Under the pieces are notes generated by a model. It was given only the letters and a program-made list of their open reading frames with translations. It did no database searches and was not told the origin of the DNA. 64,000 nt of DNA from Agrostemma githago (taxonomy: Eukaryota > Streptophyta > Magnoliopsida > Caryophyllales > Caryophyllaceae): positions 40,238,278 to 40,302,277 of the forward strand of contig OY288241.1 of assembly GCA_958450325.1 (NCBI GenBank). The letters run 5' to 3'. Made by a program: the position numbers and the translations under genes. Positions 44,635 through 55,300 of this stretch are shown in pieces (position 1 is the stretch's first letter; each line of letters begins with the position of its first letter).

Positions 44635-46898
44635 TGTGGACATGACATAGGTCCACCCCGACGCGGCCACGCGCGGGTTTGGGGAGGCGAATGAATCTCC
44701 ATATGAGATGGGTCGAATTGAATTTTAAATCGGAGTAGGAGTCGCCACCGAATTTTATGGTTATTCGGAACCATTCGAACTCACTCTATGTTGTAGTGGG
44801 CCATATTTAAAACATGGCCCATTTCTGATGTCAGAGCTTATCGGGTTCGTCCCTTAGCATTTGATACGATACCGACATTATCGGATATCGTATATTGAAT
44901 GACTCTCGTTACCAATGGATTCGGACATCCGGAAACCATGGTTCTGAGTAAGGGGTGAGGGTACGTGTTGGGAAGTTCATTGAGAACACCCAACCCCGCC
45001 CGCACTTAGCGGCCTTTACTAAGATATCGTTCGTTTTTTACGTACACGCGTTAGTTCGACGGTTGAATGATATGCAAACAATATTTTCCCTAAACATGTG
45101 AGAGAAAAATAAATGGGTTGCTAAGTCGTTTAATGCATGTTAAACTAATAGCGTCGAAGTTATTTTAGCATGTGAAGTTCGTTTTAGTCCAATAAAACAA
45201 AGAAATAAATAAATTGCTACAAACATGAGAAAACGAGTTAGTAACGATTGAATAAATTGAATAAAGATGTAAATAAATAAAATGCATGATTTTTGAAAAG
45301 ATTTATGTCGCGGGATGGATTAACACGCGTTGACCGAGGTCGAAAAAAGTATTTATCGAAATATGTCGCGAAAGTCGCTTTTTATGTAAGATTCGAAAAG
45401 AATAAAAAAATAGAAAAGCGAGGAAACGAAAAGAAAAGAAGGTCGGCGGACCAGGCCACCGCGCGAGTCGCCTGACCGGCACGCGACTCGCGTGGCAGTC
45501 TGTCCGGTTTTTAGTATTTTGTCGAAAATCGTTAATTTTTATAAATCGCGTACAAGTATGGATTAATTTATGCCCGATTCATATTTTCGATATTCGTCGT
45601 ACTCGATATTCGATTATGAAATCGATATCGAATAGTCGGAATGATTTTAGAAAAGGTTTTGAAAAAAAGTTTGTTTTGAACGAAAAGTAAAAAAAAGAAT
45701 TTTGAACGAAAAAAATGTTAATTCTCTCCGCGTATAAAATCGTCGAATTTTGTTTAAAAAGATGTAACGATTTTATTTAGCATCAACGAGAATGAATTAA
45801 TTTTGTTCTTGCTAGGTACGATATTCGATTAGAGAATCGATATCGTATTTTAAGAACGTTGTAAAAATATTTTTTTGTAGTATCGATATTAGAAATAAAA
45901 AATATGCGACGAACGACCCATATTAAAAATACGACCGACGACACGACCCATAAAAAAACGTGAGAAAGGAAGAGAAGAATAGAGAAGAAACGGGTTTGAT
46001 TTACACCCTCAACCTACATGCTTCGTTTTCTCGGAATAAGGCTCGTCGGAAAGTGGTTTAAACTTGGGAGCGTCGAGATGATGCGGGATGAGTTAAGGTG
46101 TCGGTTTTGGACGTGTGGTTGGACGGTTTAATTTCTCGGGGCTTCGAGGCTTCTTCGGGAATATGTCGGGATTTGCTTTGAATTATTTTTACTAGATATC
46201 GAGGACGTGTGTGAATGTATGATACGTGTATAATGGCTGTGTAAAACTGTGTCAAAAACGTGTCCTTTTGTGTTGGACGAGAGGTCCTATTTATAGGAGT
46301 CGGGGTAGTCTTGCTTGTGTGACAAGAAATACCGATTTGGATAGGAAATACGAGAGTTCGAAAGGAAATCAAAGTCTCGTTTCTTGGTGAAGAAACCAAA
46401 CATCTCGGCTGAAGAGGAGAGTATTTCGGCTGTTTTGGATGTCTTGGCCTAGTATTTGGAGCTCGGTTGGTGTCTGATTCGGTTTCCAGATAGAACTCCT
46501 ACTTGAGATCGAATTCTACCTTCAGCGGAATTGTTTAATGTTCTCGAAGCTGATTTTTTGTAGTGTTGGAGTCCAAACCGGACACATGAGGTGTCACGGT
46601 TTGTCCGCGAGTCTCGGGAAAAAATATCTTTGACCGGGTTTGGCCCGGTCGCTAAAAGACGGTTTTACCCCTGGTGTCGGAATCGACCCAAATTAGTCTT
46701 ATTTGACTCGAAACGACCCACTGGGCCTGGATTTGAGGTTGTTTTTGTAAGATTTGTACTCCGTAATAAGTCAAAACCAAATGTCCATGATTATGAGCCC
46801 ATATCTGAGTCCATCAAAGCACGTTTACGTCCAATCATCATCGGGTGTTTGGCGGGAACTATTATAGACACCTGGCGGTCAAAATGTGGGTGTCTACA
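44635..46898 (-). repeat. El-3 5' LTR (element sense)
   Basis: 2264 bp. The promoter TATAAATA on - lies at 46288-46295. It has small insertions relative to the other LTR near 46129 (TAATTT) and 46822 (about 17 bp). Confidence 0.92.
46288..46295 (-). promoter_or_regulatory. TATA box of El-3
   Basis: TATAAATA on - within the 5' LTR, conserved in the other LTR (33908-33915) and in El-5 (63922-63929). Confidence 0.65.
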
Positions 46899-47120
46899 GT
46901 GATGCAAATAAAAAGAAAGTAAAAATTGAAAAAGGTAGGATCTTTAAAGCTCAAATTTTGTAGGGCATGACTTAGAAGGATTGAATACTCACATCATCTT
47001 CATACTTTTATCGTGATGCAATCTTACTACCTTTGCTCATTTCCTTCCATAACAAATCAACAAACCCTAGAAAAAATCAATCAGACTAAAGCAATCAAAA
47101 ATGAAATAAGAATCAATTAC

Positions 47121-47244
47121 CGAGGGTGAAAGAACCGAGGCCGAGACCAGGACGAAGATCGAGGACGATAGCGCCCATGGCGGTGCCTTCGCAACGACAA
47201 CGACCTCTTTGCTGTTGTTGATGTTGATGTTGTTGCTGCAACAT
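47121..47244 (-). pseudogene. Captured first coding exon, UPF0183/PHAF1-like
   Basis: On -, an ATG at 47244 opens MLQQQHQHQQQQRGRCRCEG followed by TAMGAIVLDLRPGLGLGSFT and LG, then a clean donor (GTAATTGATT) in phase 1. CEGTAMGAIVLDLRPG with GLGLGSFTLG resembles the N-terminus of the plant UPF0183 (PHAF1) family as I know it. The expected exon 2 is not found: T-rich intron-like DNA (46904-47120) runs into the El-3 insertion. A purine-rich leader read on - spans 47245-47430. It could be the 5' end of a resident gene, but it lies inside a TIR element, which favours capture. Confidence 0.5.
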
Positions 47245-47526
47245 TTTCTGGAAATGGATAATTTAGTTCAAGTAATTGGGGATAAAGAAAGACGATAGAG
47301 ATGGGGAATGAATTTCTTGGTTTCTGGGGAAGAGAATTATTTGAAGAGCAGACAAACCATCTCACTGAAAAAGGGAGCGAAGGAATAAAGGGAAAGAAAA
47401 GATAGAGGAATGAGCGCTGAAAAATCAATTGAGCGTTTACCCTACAAACTTTTTCCCGTGATCTAAGGGTTGTAAAGGGTTCTCACAGTTCTCACCAGTC
47501 ACCATAGTATGAGTTCTCACCCGATC

Positions 47527-47528
47527 TT

Positions 47529-47590
<62 letters not shown>
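47527..47590. repeat. (CT)n(TA)n microsatellite
   Basis: Adjoins the right end of the TIR element, as at the other elements here. Confidence 0.95.
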
Positions 47591-47594
<4 letters not shown>

Positions 47595-48790
47595 GAACTT
47601 TTCGACCGATTTGATTGGTTCAAATTTTTATTATATTTTTTAAATTAAATAAAGAATATAAAAATTTGTATATGAAAAAAAAATCTTAATCCACCTAAGA
47701 CTTGATAAAAAACAATTCTACCCCATTTAAGACTCTAAAAATTATCACTATATAAACCGACAATTATCACCTCATAAGGCAACAAAAATTGGACCGCGAT
47801 AGCGTGAAACGCTTAGTCGATTTTGTTTGATAATTGTTTTAATATTTATTTATTTACCCTCAAAAAATATAAAATTAAAATTTTGAATTTTTTAAGTAAT
47901 TATTATAGTTTTAATATATTTTTTAATTTAAATAAAGAATATATAGAAATTTGTGTAGGGGAAAAAATAATATTTTTTATGTTTGCTCGCGGTAATTGTA
48001 GTCTCTCTAATCCTACACGAGTATTATGATGATGTGATGGAATTCTATATAAATAAGAACAATAATTCGTTCTTAGATACTCCTGTCAACCAACAATCTT
48101 TAATTTTGAGTCTTAAAAATACTCATAAGATTATAAACTTAAGTAAAAAAATTCATATCGAAAATTTATGATAAGGTGATGAAATTCTCTATTATAAATA
48201 AGACTAGTCATTCGTCAAATTATGATGTGATAAAATTCTATATTATAAATCAGATTCCATATTATTTTCTTGAGAAAAAAGTGATGAATTTATTTCACAC
48301 TCCATAAAAGTAGTAAAATTATACCATATCAAAAAATTATAATAAGGTGATATAATCAATCAATCATCAATATGTTGTTGTTGTTGTTGTTGTTATATAT
48401 AAAGTAAGAACTTTTTGAGCGATGTGATTGGTCTGTTGCATCAAAACTTAATTTAGGACAGTATTATTAATAATTTAAAAAAATCAAGTAGTGAATCTTT
48501 TAATTATTACGGAGATAATATAATTTAATCTACTATATTATTGTGATATTTTATAATTTTCATCTAAAAATCTTTAAATTTCGTTTAAAAATAAATCTAT
48601 CGTTAAAAAAATCGTAAAAATGAATTATTTAGCTTAGATTCGTGGTAGAAAATGCTTTTATTAGAGTATATAAATTTCACACTATTTTTCTCGAAATTAA
48701 AAGCGATGAATTTATTACATATAAATGTAGTAATGTCATCCCACATCGAAAAATTATAATAACGTTATGAAATTTTATATTATAAATAAC
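47591..48790. repeat. AT-rich region with dispersed direct repeats
   Basis: ATATATAAAGCATGAACTTT (47582) resembles TATATAAAGTAAGAACTTTT (48396), both followed by GATNTGATTGGT. TTAAATAAAGAATAT recurs at 47643 and 47930. Units with ATTATAATAAGGTGAT and TATTATAAATAA recur near 48160, 48190, 48240, 48350 and 48780. A (TTG)n run lies at 48373-48392. No gene. Confidence 0.55.
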
Positions 48791-51125
48791 TAGTGTAATA
48801 CCCGTGACACGTCACGGGGTTGAAACGTTTTTCTGAATCGAAGAAACAAATCACAATCCGTATAAGGATGAACGGAAAGATGATATTGACTGAAAATAAT
48901 GTAAAAGAAGTGAATATTGACGCATATAATTTTTACAGAGTGTTCAATATCGAAGTCAAAGAACCCACGTGAGTATGTAGATAAAGGACAATTTCAGATA
49001 GTTTAGGATAAATGTAGAAGATGTCGTACATATAACGACATATAACGTCAAAATGAGTACTTTTACAATATGCGTTTGACACAATTCATACAAAAAAAAG
49101 GTTCCACTTAATACAAAACAAACTATTTCACTATGATTTATGAATCATATGACGATATAAAACAAACTAAAGGTTCTGTTTAGTCTAGTTTGTGTTTGAA
49201 ACAATTACCATGCAAAAAAGAAATATGTGTTTGACACAGAAATGACTATTATCTTAGTACTAACAATCCGTTTGAGAAGAATTTTGTTTTCTATCCGTCT
49301 AACATTAATATAAGATAGCTTACCGGTAAACTAAAAAATTGACTATCCGTCTAACACTTAATGATATACTCCGTATTGAAAACAAAAAAATAAACATTTT
49401 ATGCAAAAAAAAGAAACGTTGATAAACTTATAAAATAACCCGTGAATTGGCACTTGATATCAACTCATACCAGAAGATATTATCTTATATAAAAGCAAAC
49501 ACCAATAACTGTGTTTTATTGTGAGAGGATAAATTTCAAATTTTATTGTTGAGCATAGAGTGATATGAAAAATGGAAAGACATATTTATCCAAACAAAAA
49601 TAATGTCATTTTTGTGTCAGACGCAAAGACTCTAGGTTTGTTTTCAATACGTGAATTGGCACTTGGTATCAACTCATTATTCACTTGTCACCTACTTTCG
49701 ATGATTTTGAAAAACTTGTTTAGAAGATAGTAATCCAGTTTGTTGACACAATTTTTATACACACAGTGTAACAACCGTGCTAAATCACGGAGTTGCGTAT
49801 GCGTAAATACATATGCATAAATTACCGGTTCACCAAAAACACAAATACGGGGTTTAAAAAAAATATACGGAGAATATGAAGTACGTAGTTTACCGATTAA
49901 ACCGGCCACCTCCCAAAACCGATTCACTCTGTATATTTACTTTAGTTTACAATACAATATACTCCGTAGGTAACACCCTAGAGGAAACCAATAAATCTAA
50001 TTCAGTCCGCCTTTTCAATTGAACTCCCGCAATCGAATTTCCATGAAAGCCCAAATGAACCTTCACCCTCAACGCCTTAAACAAACCTAGAGTCTTTACA
50101 TTCAAAGAAATTGGGTTATTGATTAGAAAATCATCTAAAACAGGTTAAATTTCGTATGCCACTAAAATGGTTGAAAAATGGGTAGTTTTCCTTCGGTCTA
50201 CTTTTTGAACCATCTGAAAATCTTTCAATCCTAAAAAAGGTAATCTGATGTATCATCTTTCATTACATGTTGCAATTAATCAGAAATGAAATGGTATGAA
50301 TTACCATAATAAGTGATTTTTTTTTCAATTCCATTTCATTAATCTTTTTCGGTTTAATGTTTGGTGTAGTCAGCTACTACTTAATTTGTGTGTTTAAATT
50401 GAATGAAAATGCACAATCTTTTGTTAGGTTCAATTGTTAATTATTACTGATTGTGTCGATGCCTTGTTGATTTCAGTGCATAGTCACTGATTTTGCTTAA
50501 TTTAAACTTGAATTTCTATGAATTGTTTTACCTCTAAAAATGTTTTTGAAGTTCGGTTTTGTATAATTGGTTATTCGTTGTGATAAAGTTTGTATCTTGA
50601 GAGGATTTTGTGAGTGAAACTGGGTTTTTGAGTTTAAAGGTGTGTTGGGGGAATTTGAAGGGAAAGGAAAGGGAGGACATCAAGATCCATTTTCTTAATC
50701 GACCCACCAACTCCAAGTTTACATGAAAAGAGTTAAACGCAACCATAGACATCGGTTGTTTCCGTTGAGATAATGCTATTTTTGTATTTCATACCCATGG
50801 AGTTTGTTATTAGGTTTACATGATGTTAATAATATAAAATGTGACCTATATGAATTATTTTGGAATAAATTAGTACTTACGCATTTAAACATATTGAGAA
50901 AATTGACTCCATTGAATATGAATTTGAAAACCTCGTGAGTCACAAATAGTTGGATCTTATAAAAAAGATACATACCAGAAGATCTTATCTTATCTTATAC
51001 AGTATAAAAGCAAACACCAAGAACTGTGTTTTATTGTGAGACAATACATTTCAAGTTTTATTGTTGAGCACTGAGTGATATGTACGAAAAAGGGAATAAC
51101 ATATTTGTCCAAACAATAAATTGTA
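48791..51125. repeat. Non-coding AT-rich DNA with a 140-bp direct repeat
   Basis: Positions 49470-49600 (ATACCAGAAGATATTATCTT ... GCATAGAGTGATATG) recur at 50972-51115 with about 85-90% identity. GTGTAATACCCGTGACACGT (48793) and GTGTAACAACCGTGCTAAAT (49767) are similar starts followed by CACGG. No open frame longer than about 80 codons looks real. 49980-50560 and 50530-50950 hold nothing recognisable. Confidence 0.5.
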
Positions 51126-51350
51126 CTCCCTCCTCCCCACAATGATGTTCCCATTTGTAAATGGCACAAGGAATAAGGAATGAGTAATGAAAGGTGGTAA
51201 ATTGTTTGGTGGGGTTCAAGATGTCAAATCAGAAAAAGTAGCCAATAGGAAGAGAGTATAATGAATTAATAAGGAAAATTTTGAAGTGTGAAAATCTTAG
51301 TGGAGTTTCTTTTTAAGGAAAGTGGAAAAATCTTAGTGGTGGGGAGGGAG
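51126..51350. mobile_element. Stowaway-like MITE (225 bp)
   Basis: Ends CTCCCTCCTCCCCACAATGA and complement CTCCCTCCCCACCACTAAGA; TA on both sides (51124-51125, 51351-51352). Confidence 0.85.
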
Positions 51351-51558
51351 TATAAGGTTTTTCTAAACCCATGACTACCATAATTAGAGGATTATTCTTG
51401 TAATTCTTACCTTAAATAAACTCTTATCATGGCATAGACACATTTTAGAAAAATCCATTTTATAATAATATTCCATTTATGTTCCCTTGACAAACCGAAA
51501 GTTACAACTTTCCTTATACACAAAGAGTTATACGGGTTAAGAAATTTTTTAATCATCT

Positions 51559-52231
51559 TGATTGGGGTCGGCAGCCTGTCACTAATCGCCGGCCAGGCAG
51601 GCCCCAGAGGAACGCCTATAAAGCTCGAAGGCCAGTCCCTGGCAAGAGGCCGAAATAGAAACATAAACATTAAGGAAAGCAATCGACCGTCGGGCCGGCA
51701 AGCCAACGCATCCTGCCAGAGCCCAGCGGCCACGGTTCAAAATCCGCCTGCCCTGGGGATGTCCCTGATTGACAGGGCCAGGACCCCCAGGGGCCCTCCC
51801 GTCATTTCGCCTAAGGTAATTAGGAATGGGTGGATGGGAAGACGCCACTTGTCACCTCCTTATCCATCCACTCCCCTTCTACTTCCCTCTCTTGTAGGAA
51901 GGTATAAATACTCAACCCTTTCCCACAAGAGAGGGGTTGGATTTTCTCTCTCTAGACTCTCACTCCTAAAAACGCCGCCTAGTTCCTCACGAGCTAGGTT
52001 CGTCAAGGCATTTCACGGACTAACTTAGGCATCGGAGAGGGTTCCCTCGGACAACCTCCGAGGCCCTGTGCGTTCATTGTGCAGGGAGCAGGCCGACTCC
52101 GCCGGGAAGGTCCGATCATAGGAGAGGGATAAAGGAGAGGTCAAGGGAATTCGAGCTGTCCGTTACTTGTCAACGTTTCAATTCACGACCCGGGATCCAA
52201 GACCGGGTTAATTGTTTCCGTGACCGGAACA
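51559..52231 (+). repeat. El-4 5' LTR
   Basis: 673 bp, starts TGATTGGGGTCGGCAGCC, ends GTGACCGGAACA. TATAAATA at 51903-51910. The downstream half (from the TATA box on) is close to El-2; the upstream half differs strongly. Confidence 0.88.
51903..51910 (+). promoter_or_regulatory. TATA box of El-4
   Basis: TATAAATA in the same context as El-2 (GTATAAATACTC). Confidence 0.7.
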
Positions 52232-52234
52232 ATT

Positions 52235-52252
52235 TGGCGCCGTCTGTGGGGA
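52235..52252 (+). other. El-4 primer-binding site
   Basis: TGGCGCCGTCTGTGGGGA, identical to El-2, three bases after the LTR. Confidence 0.75.
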
Positions 52253-52301
52253 AGTTCTGGTTGTATCCACGGATTACCCACAAAAACTAAAACAATCAAT
52301 C

Positions 52302-55300
52302 ATGCCAGAAATCGTTGACGCCAGTGTGGGGGCGGGTCCGAAGGTCCCACCGGTGACCCCCCCTGTATGGCATGCCACAGTCAGAGAGGATTCCTCCCGC
52401 CACGATCCTGGGGGTGGGAGGAACCAATCTCCAAGGCGTGTCAAACGCTGCTGTAGCACCTGAGTTGGGGACACACCCAGGGCACACTCTGAATCTGACC
52501 CCAGCTCAGATGGCGCAGACAGCCGCCTTCTTCTCTGCAATGCTAAACCAGGAGTTCACTCCTGAGGACCTGGTAGGCAGGGTCGCAACGGCCCCAAGGC
52601 AGCCACCCTCAGTAAGCGGGGATGGAGCTGGGGGCACGAAGCGGACCGCCGCCAGAAACGCTCTGAGGAAAGCAAGAAGGACGGCACAAGTATACGCGCA
52701 GGTGCAAAGGCGTATCACAACAGGCAACCCAGAGCCACCTGCCCAACAGCAGGCATTCTCCATTCACACAACAGAATCCACGTCTGGAGAACATATAGGT
52801 TTATCCCAGGGATTGCAGGAGCGGATGAGGCACAGGGAGCCCATATCTAAGTGCCTGGGAGAAAAGCAGGGCGGGGTCTTCTCCAGGTTAACGCCGACGG
52901 TCAAGGAGCAGCCAGCCCCAGGTTTGTCCCAAAGCCTGCAGTCTAGGCTCAACCGGGGGCAACCGCTTGAATCCAGATACCACCAGGATGAGAACCTCTG
53001 CCACTCTCAGAGAAAGAGACCCAGACAAATCTCCCCTGAGACAGAAGACGAAGCAGCAAGCAGGCCGCCTCCAAGGCACCGCTCCCCCAGTACGAGGAAA
53101 CCGATCCATAAACAATGGGATATTCACGGTAACCAGTCTGGAGAAAGCAGGTCACGAATGGTAGGCAGGCCCACAAAAACCCCACTTCATCCTGAGGTAC
53201 AAGAATACCCCATCCCGAAAATTAAAATGCCCACCATTAAGTTCGACGGGACAACAGACCCAGAGGACCACTTGGCGGCATTCGAGAGCCACATGGGCAT
53301 GTACGACGTGGATGACGCTATCTGGTGCAAAGTCTTCCCAACCACCCTGGTAGGGCTCGCACAAGGGTGGTTCAGGGACCTCCGCCAAGGATCAATCAAA
53401 TTCTTCATAGAGTTGGCCGAGGTTTTCCTCGAACAATATGCAGGGAACAAAAGGAGACGTCTCACTCGCTTCGATCTTATGACCCTAAAGCAGAAAAAGG
53501 GTGAAAGTGTAAGGGAGTACCTAAGAAGGTTTGACTTATCCTACCAGCAAGTCAGGGAGATCGATGACTCCACCGCCGCTTACGCCCTGACAATCTCCCT
53601 GCTCCCAGGAGAAATGAAAAATCAGATGATCAGGGCCCAGCCAGAAACCTTGGCCATGGTCAGGAAAATTGCTAAAGGGTTTATTCTGCAGGAAGAGTTT
53701 CACAGCCTGCCGGATACCCCTGCAGGCCAAACAAGGCCGCAAGGGGGACCGCAGGGTGGACGTGGCAGAAATGAGCCAGGCAAGCAGAGAGAAGAGGGAG
53801 ACACTCCCAAAAAGGAACGCACAACATACCAACCAAGGTTTGACAGCTACACGGCCCTCAACAGGCCGAGAGCCGAAATCTTCGAGTTGGAAAAAGAAAC
53901 AACAAAATGGGCTCGTCCAAACAAGCCGCGCAGCCCAAAAGGGGATCCCAAAAAATTCTGCACGTTCCACGATTGCATAGGTCATACCACGGAGGAATGC
54001 CGCCACTTAAAAGACGAAATAGAGAAACTAATAAGAAACGGCTGGCTGAGTAACTATGCAGCTAGGAACAAACCCCAGAAAGAGGCGGCAGACAAACCTG
54101 AAGGCTCAGCCCAAAATCGCATGGTCATCCATGTAGTATCAGGAGATGCAGAAGGGCGGACCAGCAGGCGTAGCCAGAAAAGGCAGATCCGCGAGCTGCG
54201 GAACCAAATTTGCTACGCCGAGAGGGCAGGCAGTCCAAGAGGCACTACCCTAAGCATCACTCCTGAAGATGCAGGGAGAGTCGTGTACCCGCATAGTGAC
54301 CCTCTGGTCTTAACCCTTGAAATTAGCAACCACATTGTCAAGAGGTGTATGGTGGACACTGGTGCCCACACAAATCTCTTATACAAAGACGCTTTTGAGA
54401 AAATGAACCTTGAAAAAAGACACTTGAGGCCAGCCCCCGGATCTTTGTATGGGTTCAATGGAGCAGGCATGCTACCCATGGGAGTTATCGATCTGCCGGT
54501 GACGTTTGGGGAGGGAACCTCGGCCAGAAATATCAGGGCGTCATTTGTTGTGGTAGATGCCAAATCTGCGTACAACGCCCTGATAGGTCAAGCCACCCTA
54601 GATGAAATAGAAGCTGCTGTATCAATTAGGGCCCTCACCATAGCCTATGTAACAGATTTTGGCATGGAAGCGAAGGTCCACGGGGATCAGGAGTCGGCCA
54701 GACACTGTTACTCCGTGGCCCTGCAAGCCCATGAGACAGAAAGAAAAGGAAAGCGAAAAGCTCAATGCTCTCCCAGCAGGGAAGGTGAGATCCCGACTGC
54801 CCAGCAAGAATCAGTCCACCTAGAGCCTGAAGGGGAAAGCATGCTGGTGGACTTAGAACCAGGAAGGCAGGTCCTTACAGGGGCCGACCTGGAAGAGTCC
54901 TACCAAAAGGAATTAATTGCAGTCCTGAGAGAAAATAGGGACGTATTCGCTTACTCTGCAGATGAGATGCCAGGGGTCGACTCAGCTTTTATTGTTCACA
55001 AGCTGAACATTAATCCGGAGGCTCGCCCTGTGAAGCAGAAGAAAAGGAACATGTCCTCAGAAAAGGTTGCAGCAATAAAAGAAGAAATAGACAAACTCCT
55101 AAAGGCGGATTTCATCGAAGTCTGTGACTATCCTGAGTGGTTAGCAAATGTTATGATGGTAAAAAAGTCGTCGGGAGCATGGAGAATGTGCGTAGACTTT
55201 ACAAATCTTAACAAGGCTTGCCCTAAGGATTGCTACCCTCTACCCAGGATAGATCAACTAGTGTACGCCACTAGTGGATACACCACGCTAAGTTTTCTGG

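Larger units (their letters stand above)
32258..46898 (-). mobile_element. El-3: 14.6-kb Tat-lineage Ty3/gypsy retrotransposon, reverse orientation
   Basis: LTRs 32258-34501 and 44635-46898 start TGTAGACACCC and end ATGTCCACA in element sense. The target duplication GTGAT (32253-32257, 46899-46903) is perfect. In element sense the order is LTR, PBS, leader, gag-pro-RT-RNH-aRNH-INT, spacer, an antisense ORF, polypurine tract, LTR. The LTRs are nearly identical apart from small indels, so insertion is recent. Gag-pol has four stops and one shift, so it is defective. Confidence 0.92.
31061..47527. mobile_element. TIR element with captured exon fragments, split by El-3
   Basis: The left end AGGTTCATGTGAGAATCACT and the complement of the right end, AGATCGGGTGAGAACTCATA, are imperfect inverted repeats. 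Both go on to TGAGAACTNTGAGAA, as in the element at 14676-15121. Without El-3 it is about 1.8 kb: a motif array (31150-31650), an exon-like fragment (31653-31812), a MITE (31986-32242) and a gene 5' part on - (46904-47430). A non-autonomous element carrying pieces of genes is a Pack-type transposon. Confidence 0.55.
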
